Assembly: GCA_946186895.1 (NCBI GenBank)
Contig: CAMHOW010000013.1
Span: forward strand, 1 to 45,503
Source of the DNA: an uncultured Fibrobacter sp.
GTDB lineage: Bacteria; Fibrobacterota; Fibrobacteria; Fibrobacterales; Fibrobacteraceae
DNA: 45,503 nt
Reading direction: 5' to 3'
Shown here piece after piece: positions 30,405 through 39,280 of this stretch. Within the stretch, counting starts at the first letter, position 1. Every line of letters begins with the position of its first letter. A program made the translations under genes and the position numbers. The notes under the pieces are model-generated. The model ran no database searches and was not told the origin of the DNA. It saw only the letters and a program-made list of their open reading frames with translations.

Positions 30405-32288
30405 ATGCTTATCGACCAGGAAAATACAGGTTTTGCTCGTGTAAAAACTCACCCTCGTCAATTGGGTATTCCTTTAAGTCGTTGGGGCCGTAACCTAATT
30501 GCAAGCTGTCCGTTCCACGCACCCGAAGAAACCTCTCTGTTCTTCTACGATGCCCTGGGCTACTGGCGTTACCGCTGCCTCCAGTGCGGTAGCGAAGGTG
30601 ACCTGGTCGAATTCGTGATGCGGAGCCGCTTCAACGGCATGGACGAACCTGCCGCCAGGGCCGAAGCCCTGGAATTTTTGGGCGGGCTAGAGCAAGAACA
30701 AGATTCCAAGCAAGACGACCGCCTTTGGCTCAAGGAAGTGGGTGGCGAAAAGTCCAAGGTGCTGGAATGCTTTGTGCGGTACTGCCACTGGGCCGCCTGC
30801 AAAAGCCCCTCTTCCGAAGAATTTTTACAGTCCAAAGGCTGGAGCATCGGCCAGGCCCAGCTCTACGGTCTTGGCTACTACAGCGGCGACCCGGAGCCCT
30901 TCTTCAGCTATTGTATGCTTTCGGGCCTAGAACGCCATCACGTAAATTTCTACTTGGATAACCTAGAGGCCTACCACGAGCCTAGGATAACTATTCCGGC
31001 CCGAAACTCCAAGGGGCTGATACATTCCGTATACGGTCGCCTCATCGAAGACGACGGCAAGCTTCACCCCTACGTGTCCTTTGCCTCTGGCCCAAGCGAC
31101 ATCCCCTTCAATATCCAACCCGAGAACAGCAGCCCCATTATCGTAGAGGGTTTCTTTGACGCCCTGACAGCAGACCTGGCGGGCATCCCCGGCGTGGTCT
31201 CCACCATGTACCAGGAACTTTCCCTGAGCCACCTGTACAAGCTCAAGGCCTGCGGTGCAGACTCAGCAACGGTGATTCTCCGGCGTGAAGACAACCGCCG
31301 CGAGCAAGAATACCGTATTCAGGGTTACCTGAAAATGGCCGAAGAGCTGGACATGAAATTCAAATCTATCGTGCTATCTAAAGACGAGACGGTAGATGTA
31401 CTGGTTCGCGACAAGGGTGCCGATTACCTTCTTGACCTTATCGACAAAACCGAAGAAGATACGGTGCACACCCACCGCCGCTCCATGTTGCTCCAAGACA
31501 TCAAGGAAAACTACGATGCCGCCATGGGTTGCCCTCCGGACACCTGCGTAGGTTACGCCCTGAACAATTTCCCAAAGCTCACCAAAGAAATCGACGGCAT
31601 CCAGCCCGGGTGTTTCTTCGTTTCTTCTAAGCCTTTCGGGCTCAAGACCTCGCTGCTTTCTAGCCTGGCCCTAGACCTTATAGACAGCAACCCCATCTTG
31701 AAGATCATCTACATCGCCCTGGAAACGCCGCGGCGACAAATCTTTGACCGTATGGTGGCCATGGAAACTGGCGAGTCTATCTTGACTGTCAGAAAGCAAA
31801 ACGAAGACGATGCCATTAACGGCAAGATTCTCGAGGCCACCAAAAAGCTCATGAACCTGGTCCGTACCAACCGCCTTGAAATCTGGGAAGACTACCCCAC
31901 CTTCGACAACAACGAGATGATGAGCATCTTGAAAGAAGAGCGGAAACAGAATTCAGACCTGATCGTGATGATTGACGGTCTGGACCACCTGAAAATTTCT
32001 GGCCGGCTTGAACTAGACGACATTCACGAACGTAGGTCTTTCGTGATGCTGGACCTATACAAGAGCCTAGACATTCCGCTGTTCCTTGGCGGAGAACTGA
32101 TTCCCACCGAAAATGGCTTTGAAGGCCCGAGGCCCTACCTGCGTGATTCCGACGCCATCTACTGGCTGGATTCCCAGAACAAGACCCTCACCCTTTCAGT
32201 CAATTCTAACAGGCTGGGAGTAAGTCACAAGTACAACTGCCCCATCTATATCGACCCCCTGTCCAACAAGATGCAGGAAGCCGAGTAG
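30405..32288 (+). CDS. Primase-helicase-like protein: CHC2 zinc finger, Toprim-like and DnaB-like domains
   Basis: 627 residues with the domain order of DnaG/T7 gp4-type proteins. The zinc finger is CPFH (Cys35, His38) and CLQCG (Cys58, Cys61), then GDLVEFV. A Toprim-like domain has IIVEGFFDALTADLAGIPGVV (Glu248), but the following DxD strand reads VILRREDNRR. A DnaB-like RecA domain begins IDGIQPGCFFVSSKPFGLKTS, where the P-loop (normally RPxxGKT) is altered to KPFGLKTS (409-416). It is followed by IYIALETPRRQIFDRMV and a Walker B-like LIVMIDGLDHL. The fold is clear, but the Toprim acid pair and P-loop glycine are damaged, so classical primase-helicase activity is doubtful. GGAGG precedes the ATG. 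It leads a plus-strand run of unrelated genes. Confidence 0.78.
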   Translation: MLIDQENTGFARVKTHPRQLGIPLSRWGRNLIASCPFHAPEETSLFFYDALGYWRYRCLQCGSEGDLVEFVMRSRFNGMDEPAARAEALEFLGGLEQEQDSKQDDRLWLKEVGGEKSKVLECFVRYCHWAACKSPSSEEFLQSKGWSIGQAQLYGLGYYSGDPEPFFSYCMLSGLERHHVNFYLDNLEAYHEPRITIPARNSKGLIHSVYGRLIEDDGKLHPYVSFASGPSDIPFNIQPENSSPIIVEGFFDALTADLAGIPGVVSTMYQELSLSHLYKLKACGADSATVILRREDNRREQEYRIQGYLKMAEELDMKFKSIVLSKDETVDVLVRDKGADYLLDLIDKTEEDTVHTHRRSMLLQDIKENYDAAMGCPPDTCVGYALNNFPKLTKEIDGIQPGCFFVSSKPFGLKTSLLSSLALDLIDSNPILKIIYIALETPRRQIFDRMVAMETGESILTVRKQNEDDAINGKILEATKKLMNLVRTNRLEIWEDYPTFDNNEMMSILKEERKQNSDLIVMIDGLDHLKISGRLELDDIHERRSFVMLDLYKSLDIPLFLGGELIPTENGFEGPRPYLRDSDAIYWLDSQNKTLTLSVNSNRLGVSHKYNCPIYIDPLSNKMQEAE

Positions 32289-32299
32289 ACTAGGCCACC

Positions 32300-33499
32300 A
32301 TGCCGCAAGCGCCTTTCACCATCGTTGACTTCAACAACTTCTGGAGCCCCTCCGGAGGCGGTGTCCGGCGTTACCACCTGCAAAAGATGGCCTTTTATGA
32401 ACAGCGCACAGACGTGCTGAACGTCTTTGTGATGCCCGACAGCAAGACCTTCACGGAAAAGCGGGGCACGGGCCTGATTATCGAGCATGTAGAGGCCTAC
32501 CGTTTTCCCGGAAACTGGGAATACCGCTTTATCTGGAAACAGAGGCAGATACGGCCCATACTGAAAAAGTACATGCCCCAGGTAATCGAAGTGGGCTCTC
32601 CCTATATCTTACCCACCGTAGTTCGCAAGGCTGCCAAGAGGATTTGTCCCGAAGCGATTCTTTTAAGCTTTTGGCATGCAGATTTCCCCGTCACCTACGT
32701 AGGCCGCCCCGTTGCAAACAAGCTTGGCCGCTTTTTCGGGAGCGTTGCCGAACGGGTTGCCTTCTGGTACGCCCGGCAAGAATTCAAAAAGTTCGACGGC
32801 ATCCAGGTTTCTTGCAAAGAAGTCATGGGTCGTCTTGAAAAGCGTCACCTCCCCCACAGCCACTGGATCCCGCTGGGTTGCGATATCCAGATGTTCGCAC
32901 CTACCAAGCGTGACGAGGCCCTGGTGGCCGACTTCAAGGGAGGAAACCCAGAACGGCTTACCATCTTTTTCCCACACCGTTTCTGCGAAGAGAAGGGTAT
33001 CGAGCTTTTGCTGGGGGCCTACGACGAACTGACGGAACGGTTGGGCATTGAACCCGAAATTATACTGGCGGGCACTGGGCCCTACCTGCCCCAGGTTAAA
33101 GAGGCTGTTCAAAAATACCCGCATATCCGCTACGTGGGCTTTATCAAGTCCATAAACGAGATGGCCAGACATTACGCCAGCGTGGACATGGGGCTTGCCC
33201 TTTCGGGCTGGGAGACCTTCGGGCTTTCCATTCTAGAGAGTATGGCTAGCGGGAACGCTCAGATAGGGGCCAAAACAGGGGCTGCCTTTGAACATGTAAC
33301 GGAATCAAAAGCGGGCACGATTCTCATGGAACGCACGCCCCACGCTCTGGCCGACGCCATCGTAGAACTCTACCGCTCCGACATGCAGACCATGAAGCAA
33401 AATGCCCGTGCCTATGCCGAAAAATTCAGCTGGAACGACTGCTTCGAAAGGCAGCTTTCCCTTTACCGTAAACTTTATCAAGAGAAGAGGAACTCATGA
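32300..33499 (+). CDS. Glycosyltransferase family 4
   Basis: 399 residues. The N-terminal half has the acceptor-side signature FWSPSGGGVRRYHLQKM. The C-terminal half has the GT4 nucleotide-sugar site: FFPHRFCEEKGIELLLGAY, EIILAGTGPYLP, IRYVGFIKSINEMARHYASVD and the E-x7-E motif ETFGLSILESMASG. It transfers a sugar with retention of configuration to a glycan or lipid; donor and acceptor cannot be told. It starts 11 nt after the primase-helicase-like gene and its TGA overlaps the next ATG (ATGA). Confidence 0.93.
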   Translation: MPQAPFTIVDFNNFWSPSGGGVRRYHLQKMAFYEQRTDVLNVFVMPDSKTFTEKRGTGLIIEHVEAYRFPGNWEYRFIWKQRQIRPILKKYMPQVIEVGSPYILPTVVRKAAKRICPEAILLSFWHADFPVTYVGRPVANKLGRFFGSVAERVAFWYARQEFKKFDGIQVSCKEVMGRLEKRHLPHSHWIPLGCDIQMFAPTKRDEALVADFKGGNPERLTIFFPHRFCEEKGIELLLGAYDELTERLGIEPEIILAGTGPYLPQVKEAVQKYPHIRYVGFIKSINEMARHYASVDMGLALSGWETFGLSILESMASGNAQIGAKTGAAFEHVTESKAGTILMERTPHALADAIVELYRSDMQTMKQNARAYAEKFSWNDCFERQLSLYRKLYQEKRNS

Positions 33500-33813
33500 T
33501 CAGACACATCGTATTCTGGAAACTGAAAGTCGAGGCCGAGGGTGCCTCCGCCAAGGAAAACGGCCAAAAGATGGTAGACGCCTTCCACGCCCTGGAAGGT
33601 AAAATTCCAGGCCTAGTGAGCATCGAGTCCGGACTGAACTTCGGCAAGGCTGAACTCGGCAACGGCGACGTGGAATACGACATCGCCCTGGACACCACCT
33701 TCCGCACCAAGGAAGCCCTTGATTTTTACCAAGGACACCCGGAGCACCAAGCTATTGTGGCCTTCGTGAAAAAGGTGGTCACGGAACGTCGTGCAGTGGA
33801 TTTTGAATTCTAG
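33496..33813 (+). CDS. Dabb-family stress-response A/B barrel protein
   Basis: 105 residues, the usual size. MIRHIVFWKLK, then GLVSIESGLNFGKAELGNGDVEYDIALDTTF and LDFYQGHPEHQAIVAFVKKV match the dimeric alpha-beta barrel (Dabb) domain, with the HPxH segment conserved. Family members include plant stress proteins and bacterial proteins of mostly unknown role. Its start overlaps the glycosyltransferase stop by 4 nt, implying translational coupling. Confidence 0.9.
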   Translation: MIRHIVFWKLKVEAEGASAKENGQKMVDAFHALEGKIPGLVSIESGLNFGKAELGNGDVEYDIALDTTFRTKEALDFYQGHPEHQAIVAFVKKVVTERRAVDFEF

Positions 33814-33830
33814 GAACAACACCTTTTTAC

Positions 33831-33838
33831 TACATTTT
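33831..33838 (+). promoter_or_regulatory. TAnnTTT box 6 nt before the SRPBCC gene
   Basis: Reads TACATTTT, followed by TTACGT and the ATG. There is no Shine-Dalgarno. Confidence 0.38.
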
Positions 33839-33844
33839 TTACGT

Positions 33845-34339
33845 ATGGTCCAACTGAGTCAGACATCGTGGCAAGAGTTCTCCCTGAAGAACGTTTTGGA
33901 GACGCTACAGTACGCCCCGATGAAGCTGCAGATGGGCCCCGCTCCCCTGCTTCACTATACCTTCCCGAAAGTGCTAGAACCGGGCGCTACGATCCGCTAC
34001 AACCTCCAGTGGGGGTTCAAGACCCTTAAGTGGACCGGCATCGTCAGTTCCGTCAAAGAAAACAAGGTTACGGTGCGTCTGGGCGAAGGCCCGTTCCGCG
34101 GGTTTACCGCAAAGCACAGCTTTGTAGACGAAGGGAACATGACCGCCTGCTACGACGAGATGAGTTTCCAGGGGTTCACCGACGTTCCCGAAGAGACCTT
34201 CGCCGCCATTATGGACAAGGCTAATATCGTGTACGGCATCTACGCCCGCAAGGACACCCGCGACATGATGCTGGCCTACGAGGCCCAGAAGAAGACCCAG
34301 TCCATCGAGGCCCTGGAGCAGAGCGCTACCGCAGGCTAA
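33845..34339 (+). CDS. SRPBCC-fold (START-like) ligand-binding protein
   Basis: 164 residues from ATG 33845. An upstream in-frame ATG at 33791 lies inside the Dabb gene and is rejected. The central region has the SRPBCC pattern: LHYTFPKVLEPGATIRYNLQWG, LKWTGIVSSVKENKVTVRL, GPFRGFTAKHSFVDEGNMTACYDEMSF. This is the helix-grip fold with a hydrophobic cavity, seen in cyclases and lipid carriers. The exact ligand is unknown. The message probably starts at or near the ATG. Confidence 0.75.
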   Translation: MVQLSQTSWQEFSLKNVLETLQYAPMKLQMGPAPLLHYTFPKVLEPGATIRYNLQWGFKTLKWTGIVSSVKENKVTVRLGEGPFRGFTAKHSFVDEGNMTACYDEMSFQGFTDVPEETFAAIMDKANIVYGIYARKDTRDMMLAYEAQKKTQSIEALEQSATAG

Positions 34340-34363
34340 GATTTCTAAAACCTGGGGATTTCC

Positions 34364-36196
34364 ATGTACACCACTCTAGAACAAGCCCTGCTTGATTTGG
34401 AAAAAGCGGGCCTGTTGAAGCGTGTCCGCTGCGAGGTAGACCCAGACCTGGAAATGGCGGAAATGGCACGGATAGCCTTTGAAAAGGGCGGGCCGGCACT
34501 GCTGTTCGAGAAGGTGAAGGGGAGCAAGTTCCCTGCCGTAGCGAACCTTTACGGCACACGGGAACGGATGGATTTCTTGTTCCGCGACACCCTGGAAAGC
34601 ACTAGGGCCGCGGTACTGTTCAAGTCGAACCCCGTAGGATTTTTCAAGCACCCGCATATCGGCAACCTGGTACTGGCCGCCAAGGCCGGATTGCACAGTC
34701 TGCCCCTCCAAAGCGGGAGCATAGCCGACTTCGAGGAATGCTCCCTGCAAGATTTACCGCAGGTCAAGTGCGCCCCAGAAGATGGAGGCGCATTCCTCAC
34801 GCTGCCCCAGGTGGCAAGCCGCCCAGGCAAAAAGGCAAGCATCCTTACCACCAACCTGGGCATGTACCGCATCCAGATTTCTGGAAACGAGTACGCCCCA
34901 AACGAATGCGGGCTCCACTACCAAATCAAGCGTGACATTGCAAAGCACCACCAGAAGGCCCTTGAAGAAGGCCGCCCCCTGAAGGTAAGTATCTTCTTGG
35001 GAGGCCCGCCGGCACACACCCTTGCGGCCATTATGCCCATGCCCGAGAACCTGTCGGAGCTGCTTTTCGCAGGGATGCTGGGTGGACGCCGATTCCGTTA
35101 CTTTATCCATGACGGGTACATAGTTTCCAGCGATGCGGACTTTTGCATATTGGGAGAGGTTGCGACCGACTTAAAACCGGAGGGCCCCTTTGCAGACCAT
35201 GTAGGCTATTATTCGGGCAAGCACCTGTTCCCGTACCTGAAGGTAAAGAAGGTTCTTTGCAAGAAGAACGCTATCTACCCCTTTACCGTAGTGGGCCGCC
35301 CCCCGCAAGAAGACACCCTATTCGGGGAGTTTATTCACAGGATTACGCGGCCCATGGTGCCCGCGTCATTACCGGGAGTCCATGCGGTCCATGCCGTAGA
35401 CGAGGCGGGAGTGCACCCGCTTTGCCTAGCCCTAGGTTCAGAAAGTTTTAGACCCTACGTTAGGCCCGAAGAGCGGGAGCCCATGGAGCTTTTGAAGACG
35501 GCGAACGCACTGCTGGGATTTAACCAGGTGAGCCTTACCAAGTACCTGATGATTGCAGCCAAAGAGGACAATCCCGAACTGGACGTAAATAAGGTTCCCG
35601 AGTTTTTTGCCCACATAATGGAGCGAGTCCGGCTGGATAGGGATTTGCATTTCCAGACATCCACCACCACAGACACGCTAGACTATACCGGCGGCTCACT
35701 GAATCACGGTTCCAAGCTGGTCATCGCTGCCGCAGGCCGGGAGATTCGCGACCTACGGAATGACACCGCCGACCTGCAGAGCCTGCGCCTGCCTGCCACC
35801 TTTGCCGATGCGAAGATTGTGATGCCCGGAGTAGTGGCGCTGAAATGGAATGGTAATGGTGCAAGTTTTGAATCCGAATTGGCCTTGTTAAAGGAAAGCC
35901 TCGCCAATTGGGGCCTCCGGGAGAACTACCCCTGGATAAGCGTAGTGGACGACACATCTACCTTGGGCATGGAAAACCCGCAAACCAACCTTCGCGATTT
36001 CTTGTGGCTGACCTTTACCCGTTCAGACCCCGCCCGTGATTTGTACGGTTTGAACGAACGTGTGGAACAGAAGCACTGGGCTACCGACGCCCCGCTGATT
36101 GTGGATGCCCGAATCAAGCCCCACCACCAAAAGCCCATCTCCTTCGACGAATCCGTCAGGGAAAAAGCCATGCAAAAATTGCAGGGCATACTGTAG
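34364..36196 (+). CDS. UbiD-family decarboxylase (possibly menaquinone pathway)
   Basis: 610 residues, the long form of the family. UbiD enzymes use prenylated FMN to remove carboxyl groups from aromatic or alpha,beta-unsaturated acids. The cofactor/active-site region is visible in YRIQISGNEYAPNECGLHYQIKRDIA, in VSIFLGGPPAHTLAAIMPMP and in the catalytic motif LKPEGPFADHVGYYSG. In anaerobes with the futalosine route a UbiD homologue of this size acts in menaquinone synthesis; that is a family-level inference. No ubiX-type flavin prenyltransferase is adjacent. It follows the SRPBCC gene by 24 nt. Confidence 0.85.
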   Translation: MYTTLEQALLDLEKAGLLKRVRCEVDPDLEMAEMARIAFEKGGPALLFEKVKGSKFPAVANLYGTRERMDFLFRDTLESTRAAVLFKSNPVGFFKHPHIGNLVLAAKAGLHSLPLQSGSIADFEECSLQDLPQVKCAPEDGGAFLTLPQVASRPGKKASILTTNLGMYRIQISGNEYAPNECGLHYQIKRDIAKHHQKALEEGRPLKVSIFLGGPPAHTLAAIMPMPENLSELLFAGMLGGRRFRYFIHDGYIVSSDADFCILGEVATDLKPEGPFADHVGYYSGKHLFPYLKVKKVLCKKNAIYPFTVVGRPPQEDTLFGEFIHRITRPMVPASLPGVHAVHAVDEAGVHPLCLALGSESFRPYVRPEEREPMELLKTANALLGFNQVSLTKYLMIAAKEDNPELDVNKVPEFFAHIMERVRLDRDLHFQTSTTTDTLDYTGGSLNHGSKLVIAAAGREIRDLRNDTADLQSLRLPATFADAKIVMPGVVALKWNGNGASFESELALLKESLANWGLRENYPWISVVDDTSTLGMENPQTNLRDFLWLTFTRSDPARDLYGLNERVEQKHWATDAPLIVDARIKPHHQKPISFDESVREKAMQKLQGIL

Positions 36197-36204
36197 AGGT
36201 TTCC

Positions 36205-37836
36205 GTGTTCAAGGCTTTTCGCACAATTCTTCTGATGAGTTTGGCCTTTGCGGCTGCCACCTCTGTATACGCCCACGGACGTTGCGGCACCATGCAGGCT
36301 GTTGAAAGCTGGATCGAGAACAAGGGTAAGGTCACAACAGCAGCAACATCCTCCCAGGGCTCCTGCGAAGCCGATGACTACTACGATTCAGTCTATTCCC
36401 GCACAACCACCCATTTCCAGATTTTCTACGTACTGAAAGGGCCTCACGCCACCACAGAAAAATTCGTGGACAGTCTGGCCGTGAACCTGGAAAAGGCCTG
36501 GGACCTGCATGTAAACAAAGACAAGATGCAGACCCCCAAAGGCAGGGACACTACTGTTCATTACCTAAAGCCCGTAAAACAGGGGCTCTACGGTGTAGAA
36601 GTTCTGGAACTGAACCTGGTCCGTAATCCTAAAGTTGTCCACGGCAAGACTGGCTTTTGCGAAGACTGTTTCGCCGTGACCAATTTCGCGGGCCGCAGCA
36701 ACTGGCAGACTTCGGAACTGATGATCGACAACGACTTTATGGTCATAGACGTCTACAAGCCGGAATACGCAACCATAGATGTCGGCGGAAAAAAATGCTC
36801 TTACTGGAAATCCACCAAGCCTATCACCAACGCTTCTGAAAAATATTCCTATGCCGAAAAGTGGGACAAGGGCATCCGCGTTACGGCTTTCCATGAACTT
36901 TACCATGCCATACAGGTCCGTTACCTGAACCCCTACGAACATATGAACTTCTGGTTCGAGGCTTCTGCCACCGGCATGGAAGAAGTGGGCGCCCCCGAAG
37001 TAAACGACTACTTCCGCTATATTCCCGAATTTTACGCACAGGCAGGAAAGCCCCTAGACGAAACCTCTTACCCCTACGGAGCTTCGCTACTGTTCCTGTA
37101 CCTCCACTACGTTGACCCCCTCCTTGACAAGGCCATCTGGGAATCCTTCAACAAGAATCCCGAGGGAGCGTTCCGCCAGCAGCTTGCCCAGGTTCTGGAA
37201 AAGCTCAAAAAAGACCCGCAAGAAGTCTTCCAGGATTTTGCGGAACGGCTCTCCTATTCCGGAAACAACAGCGGGGCGGTAGATTCCAGCGCCTGGTACT
37301 CCAAGGATCAAGCTTCTTGGGGCAATATTCCCTACAAGTATTCCGTAGACGGATACAGGCCCGATTCTTCTATCTTCACTTACAATTATTATGCAGGAGG
37401 CTTCCCGGATCTCGATAACTATGCAGGCAAGGCATCGGTGCTTGTGTTCAAAGACGGCCATGCCCGCCTGCGGAAAGTTTCCAACATGAACACGCTAGAT
37501 TCTCTACGCACTGAAAGTTTTGGCGCCGATTCTCTACTCTGGATTTTCAGCCGTTTCGAGAACCCTTCGCCCCTACCCGGAAAACTTGCCACAAAGCCCC
37601 TACGGGCCTACCCCACGCCCTGGCGGCACGGGAACCTTTGCTTTGCGCCACTCCCCCTAGACAAGAAATTCATCGAAGTCCGCAACCGCCGAGGCGACCT
37701 GATTTTCCGCGAGAACTACAATGGCGAGACCCTCTGCCTAGACGAAGGTTTCGTGAAATCCAAGATGGTTCCCGGCGTTTACCGCTACAGGGCTGGTTCC
37801 AGCGGAAAAACAAAAGACTTGATGATAATCTACTAG
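36205..37836 (+). CDS. Secreted putative zinc metalloprotease (MXAN_6640-like)
   Basis: 543 residues from GTG 36205 (GAGG upstream). The signal peptide ends VYA-HG. The zinc motif is HELYH (His230, Glu231, His234) within AFHELYHAIQVRY. A third ligand is likely in NFWFEASATGMEEV, the arrangement of MXAN_6640-type and gluzincin-like proteases. Cysteine pairs (FCEDC; SCEADD) suggest disulfides in an exported protein. The last 60 residues (FIEVRNRRGDLIFRENYNG; GVYRYRAGSSGKTKDLMIIY) look like a type IX secretion-type C-terminal domain. It may degrade protein outside the cell; the substrate is unknown. Confidence 0.72.
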   Translation: MFKAFRTILLMSLAFAAATSVYAHGRCGTMQAVESWIENKGKVTTAATSSQGSCEADDYYDSVYSRTTTHFQIFYVLKGPHATTEKFVDSLAVNLEKAWDLHVNKDKMQTPKGRDTTVHYLKPVKQGLYGVEVLELNLVRNPKVVHGKTGFCEDCFAVTNFAGRSNWQTSELMIDNDFMVIDVYKPEYATIDVGGKKCSYWKSTKPITNASEKYSYAEKWDKGIRVTAFHELYHAIQVRYLNPYEHMNFWFEASATGMEEVGAPEVNDYFRYIPEFYAQAGKPLDETSYPYGASLLFLYLHYVDPLLDKAIWESFNKNPEGAFRQQLAQVLEKLKKDPQEVFQDFAERLSYSGNNSGAVDSSAWYSKDQASWGNIPYKYSVDGYRPDSSIFTYNYYAGGFPDLDNYAGKASVLVFKDGHARLRKVSNMNTLDSLRTESFGADSLLWIFSRFENPSPLPGKLATKPLRAYPTPWRHGNLCFAPLPLDKKFIEVRNRRGDLIFRENYNGETLCLDEGFVKSKMVPGVYRYRAGSSGKTKDLMIIY

Positions 37837-37847
37837 GGTGTAATTTC

Positions 37848-37855
37848 TAAATTTG
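37848..37855 (+). promoter_or_regulatory. TAnnTTTG box (exact) 7 nt before cysE
   Basis: Reads TAAATTTG, then AGCCACA, then the ATG. There is no Shine-Dalgarno in the interval. Confidence 0.48.
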
Positions 37856-37862
37856 AGCCACA

Positions 37863-38651
37863 ATGACAGTAGAAGAAATTGAAAAGGAACTGCGGAAAGA
37901 CGCTCAGGAACTTGTAAAGCAAGAGCCCCTTTCCCGCCTAATGCTGGAAGAACAGGTTTTGAACCGCAAGGACTTTGCGGATATGCTGGCGGTAACGCTG
38001 GCCTGCCAGCTGGCCGGTGAAGTCATTGACCGTGCCGAACTGGAACGGATTTTCAGCGAGCTGTACGCCAAGCACCCTGAACTTCTGGACGATGCCGTTC
38101 ACGACCTGCGCGCCACCGTGCTGCGTGACCCCGCCTGCACAGGGTATCTGGAACCCCTGCTGCTTTTCAAGGGCTTTCAGGGTCTGCAGGCCTACCGCGT
38201 TGCCCATCTGCTCTGGGAAGAGAACAGACGGTTCCCGGCCAAGATGCTTCAGAATATTATCAGCCGCAAGTTCGGCATGGATTTCCACCCGGCCGCCAAA
38301 ATTGGACACGGGCTTCTCGTGGACCACGCCACCAATATCGTCATCGGAGAAACAGCCGTGGTGGGCAACAACGTGAGCTTCTTGCATGGCGTAACCCTCG
38401 GCGGTACCGGTAACGAGGTTGGCGACCGTCACCCCAAAATCGGGAACGGCGTGATGCTTGGCGCCCATGCGCAGCTTCTCGGGAACATCCATATCGGTGA
38501 CTGCGCAAAGATCGGCGCCGGTGCGGTGGTGCTGACCGACGTGCCGCCCCACACCACGTATGCAGGGGTCCCTGCCGTAGAAGTGGGCCACCCCGACGAC
38601 GAGACGCCCAGCTTCAACATGCAGCAGGACTTTACAAGGGACTGCAAATAG
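37863..38651 (+). CDS. cysE: Serine O-acetyltransferase
   Basis: 262 residues. CysE makes O-acetylserine from serine and acetyl-CoA, the first step of cysteine synthesis. The helical N-terminal domain ends with LRDPACTGYLEPLLLFKGFQGLQAYRVAHLLW. The left-handed beta-helix has hexapeptide repeats (IGHGLLVDHATNIVIGETAVVGNNVSFLHGVTLGG), the catalytic His in DRHPKIGNGVMLGAHA, and the closing GVPAVEVG. It probably has its own leaderless promoter. Its TAG overlaps the next GTG by one base (TAGTG), so nth is coupled to it. Confidence 0.95.
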   Translation: MTVEEIEKELRKDAQELVKQEPLSRLMLEEQVLNRKDFADMLAVTLACQLAGEVIDRAELERIFSELYAKHPELLDDAVHDLRATVLRDPACTGYLEPLLLFKGFQGLQAYRVAHLLWEENRRFPAKMLQNIISRKFGMDFHPAAKIGHGLLVDHATNIVIGETAVVGNNVSFLHGVTLGGTGNEVGDRHPKIGNGVMLGAHAQLLGNIHIGDCAKIGAGAVVLTDVPPHTTYAGVPAVEVGHPDDETPSFNMQQDFTRDCK

Positions 38652-39280
38652 TGGCCAGGGTAAAGCCGGACAAAATCAAATTCATCTGCGAAACTCTGGA
38701 CGAGTTGTTTCCGAATCCGCCGATCCCGCTGGATTTCAAAAGCCCCTACACGCTTCTGGTGGCCGTGGTGCTCAGCGCCCAGTGTACAGACGTGCGGGTA
38801 AACCAGGTGACCAAGGTCCTGTTCAAGGAGGCGGCAACCCCTACTGCCATGGTCAAGCTTGGCGTAAAACGCATTGCCGAAATCATCAAGCCCTGTGGAT
38901 TTTTTAACACCAAGAGCGTAAACATTTTCAACTTGTCCAAGACCTTGGTAGAAAAGTTCAAAGGAAAAGTTCCCTGTACTTTTGAGGAACTAGAAGCCTT
39001 GCCCGGCGTGGGCCACAAGACCGCCAGCGTGGTTATGAGCCACGCCTACAAGATTCCCGCATTCCCGGTAGACACCCATATTCACCGTTTGGCAGAACGT
39101 TGGGGACTGAGCGACGGCTCTAGCGTAGAACAGACCGAGAAGGACCTGAAAAAAATATTCCCCGAATGCGAATGGGAAAAGCGCCACCTGCAGATTATCT
39201 ACTTCGGGCGCACCTACTGCAAGGCCCGTGGCCACAAGGTCGAGACCTGCCCTATTTGCAGTAAAATTTCTAAAACCTAA
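38651..39280 (+). CDS. nth: Endonuclease III
   Basis: 209 residues from the GTG overlapping the cysE stop. Nth is a bifunctional DNA glycosylase/AP lyase for oxidised pyrimidines. The helix-hairpin-helix LEALPGVGHKTASVVM contains the catalytic Lys123, and PVDTHIHRLAERW contains Asp141. VLSAQCTDVRVNQVT is also diagnostic. The C-terminal [4Fe-4S] loop is altered: Cys190, Cys200 and Cys203 are present with spacing x9 and x2 instead of x6 and x2, and the protein ends before the fourth cysteine. Its 3' end overlaps the HD gene on the other strand by 11 nt. Confidence 0.94.
   Translation: MARVKPDKIKFICETLDELFPNPPIPLDFKSPYTLLVAVVLSAQCTDVRVNQVTKVLFKEAATPTAMVKLGVKRIAEIIKPCGFFNTKSVNIFNLSKTLVEKFKGKVPCTFEELEALPGVGHKTASVVMSHAYKIPAFPVDTHIHRLAERWGLSDGSSVEQTEKDLKKIFPECEWEKRHLQIIYFGRTYCKARGHKVETCPICSKISKT

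Noticed and set aside
33791..33844. Upstream ATG for the SRPBCC protein
   Set aside because: It lies inside the Dabb gene. The promoter box falls between it and the ATG at 33845, and the added residues do not look like protein.
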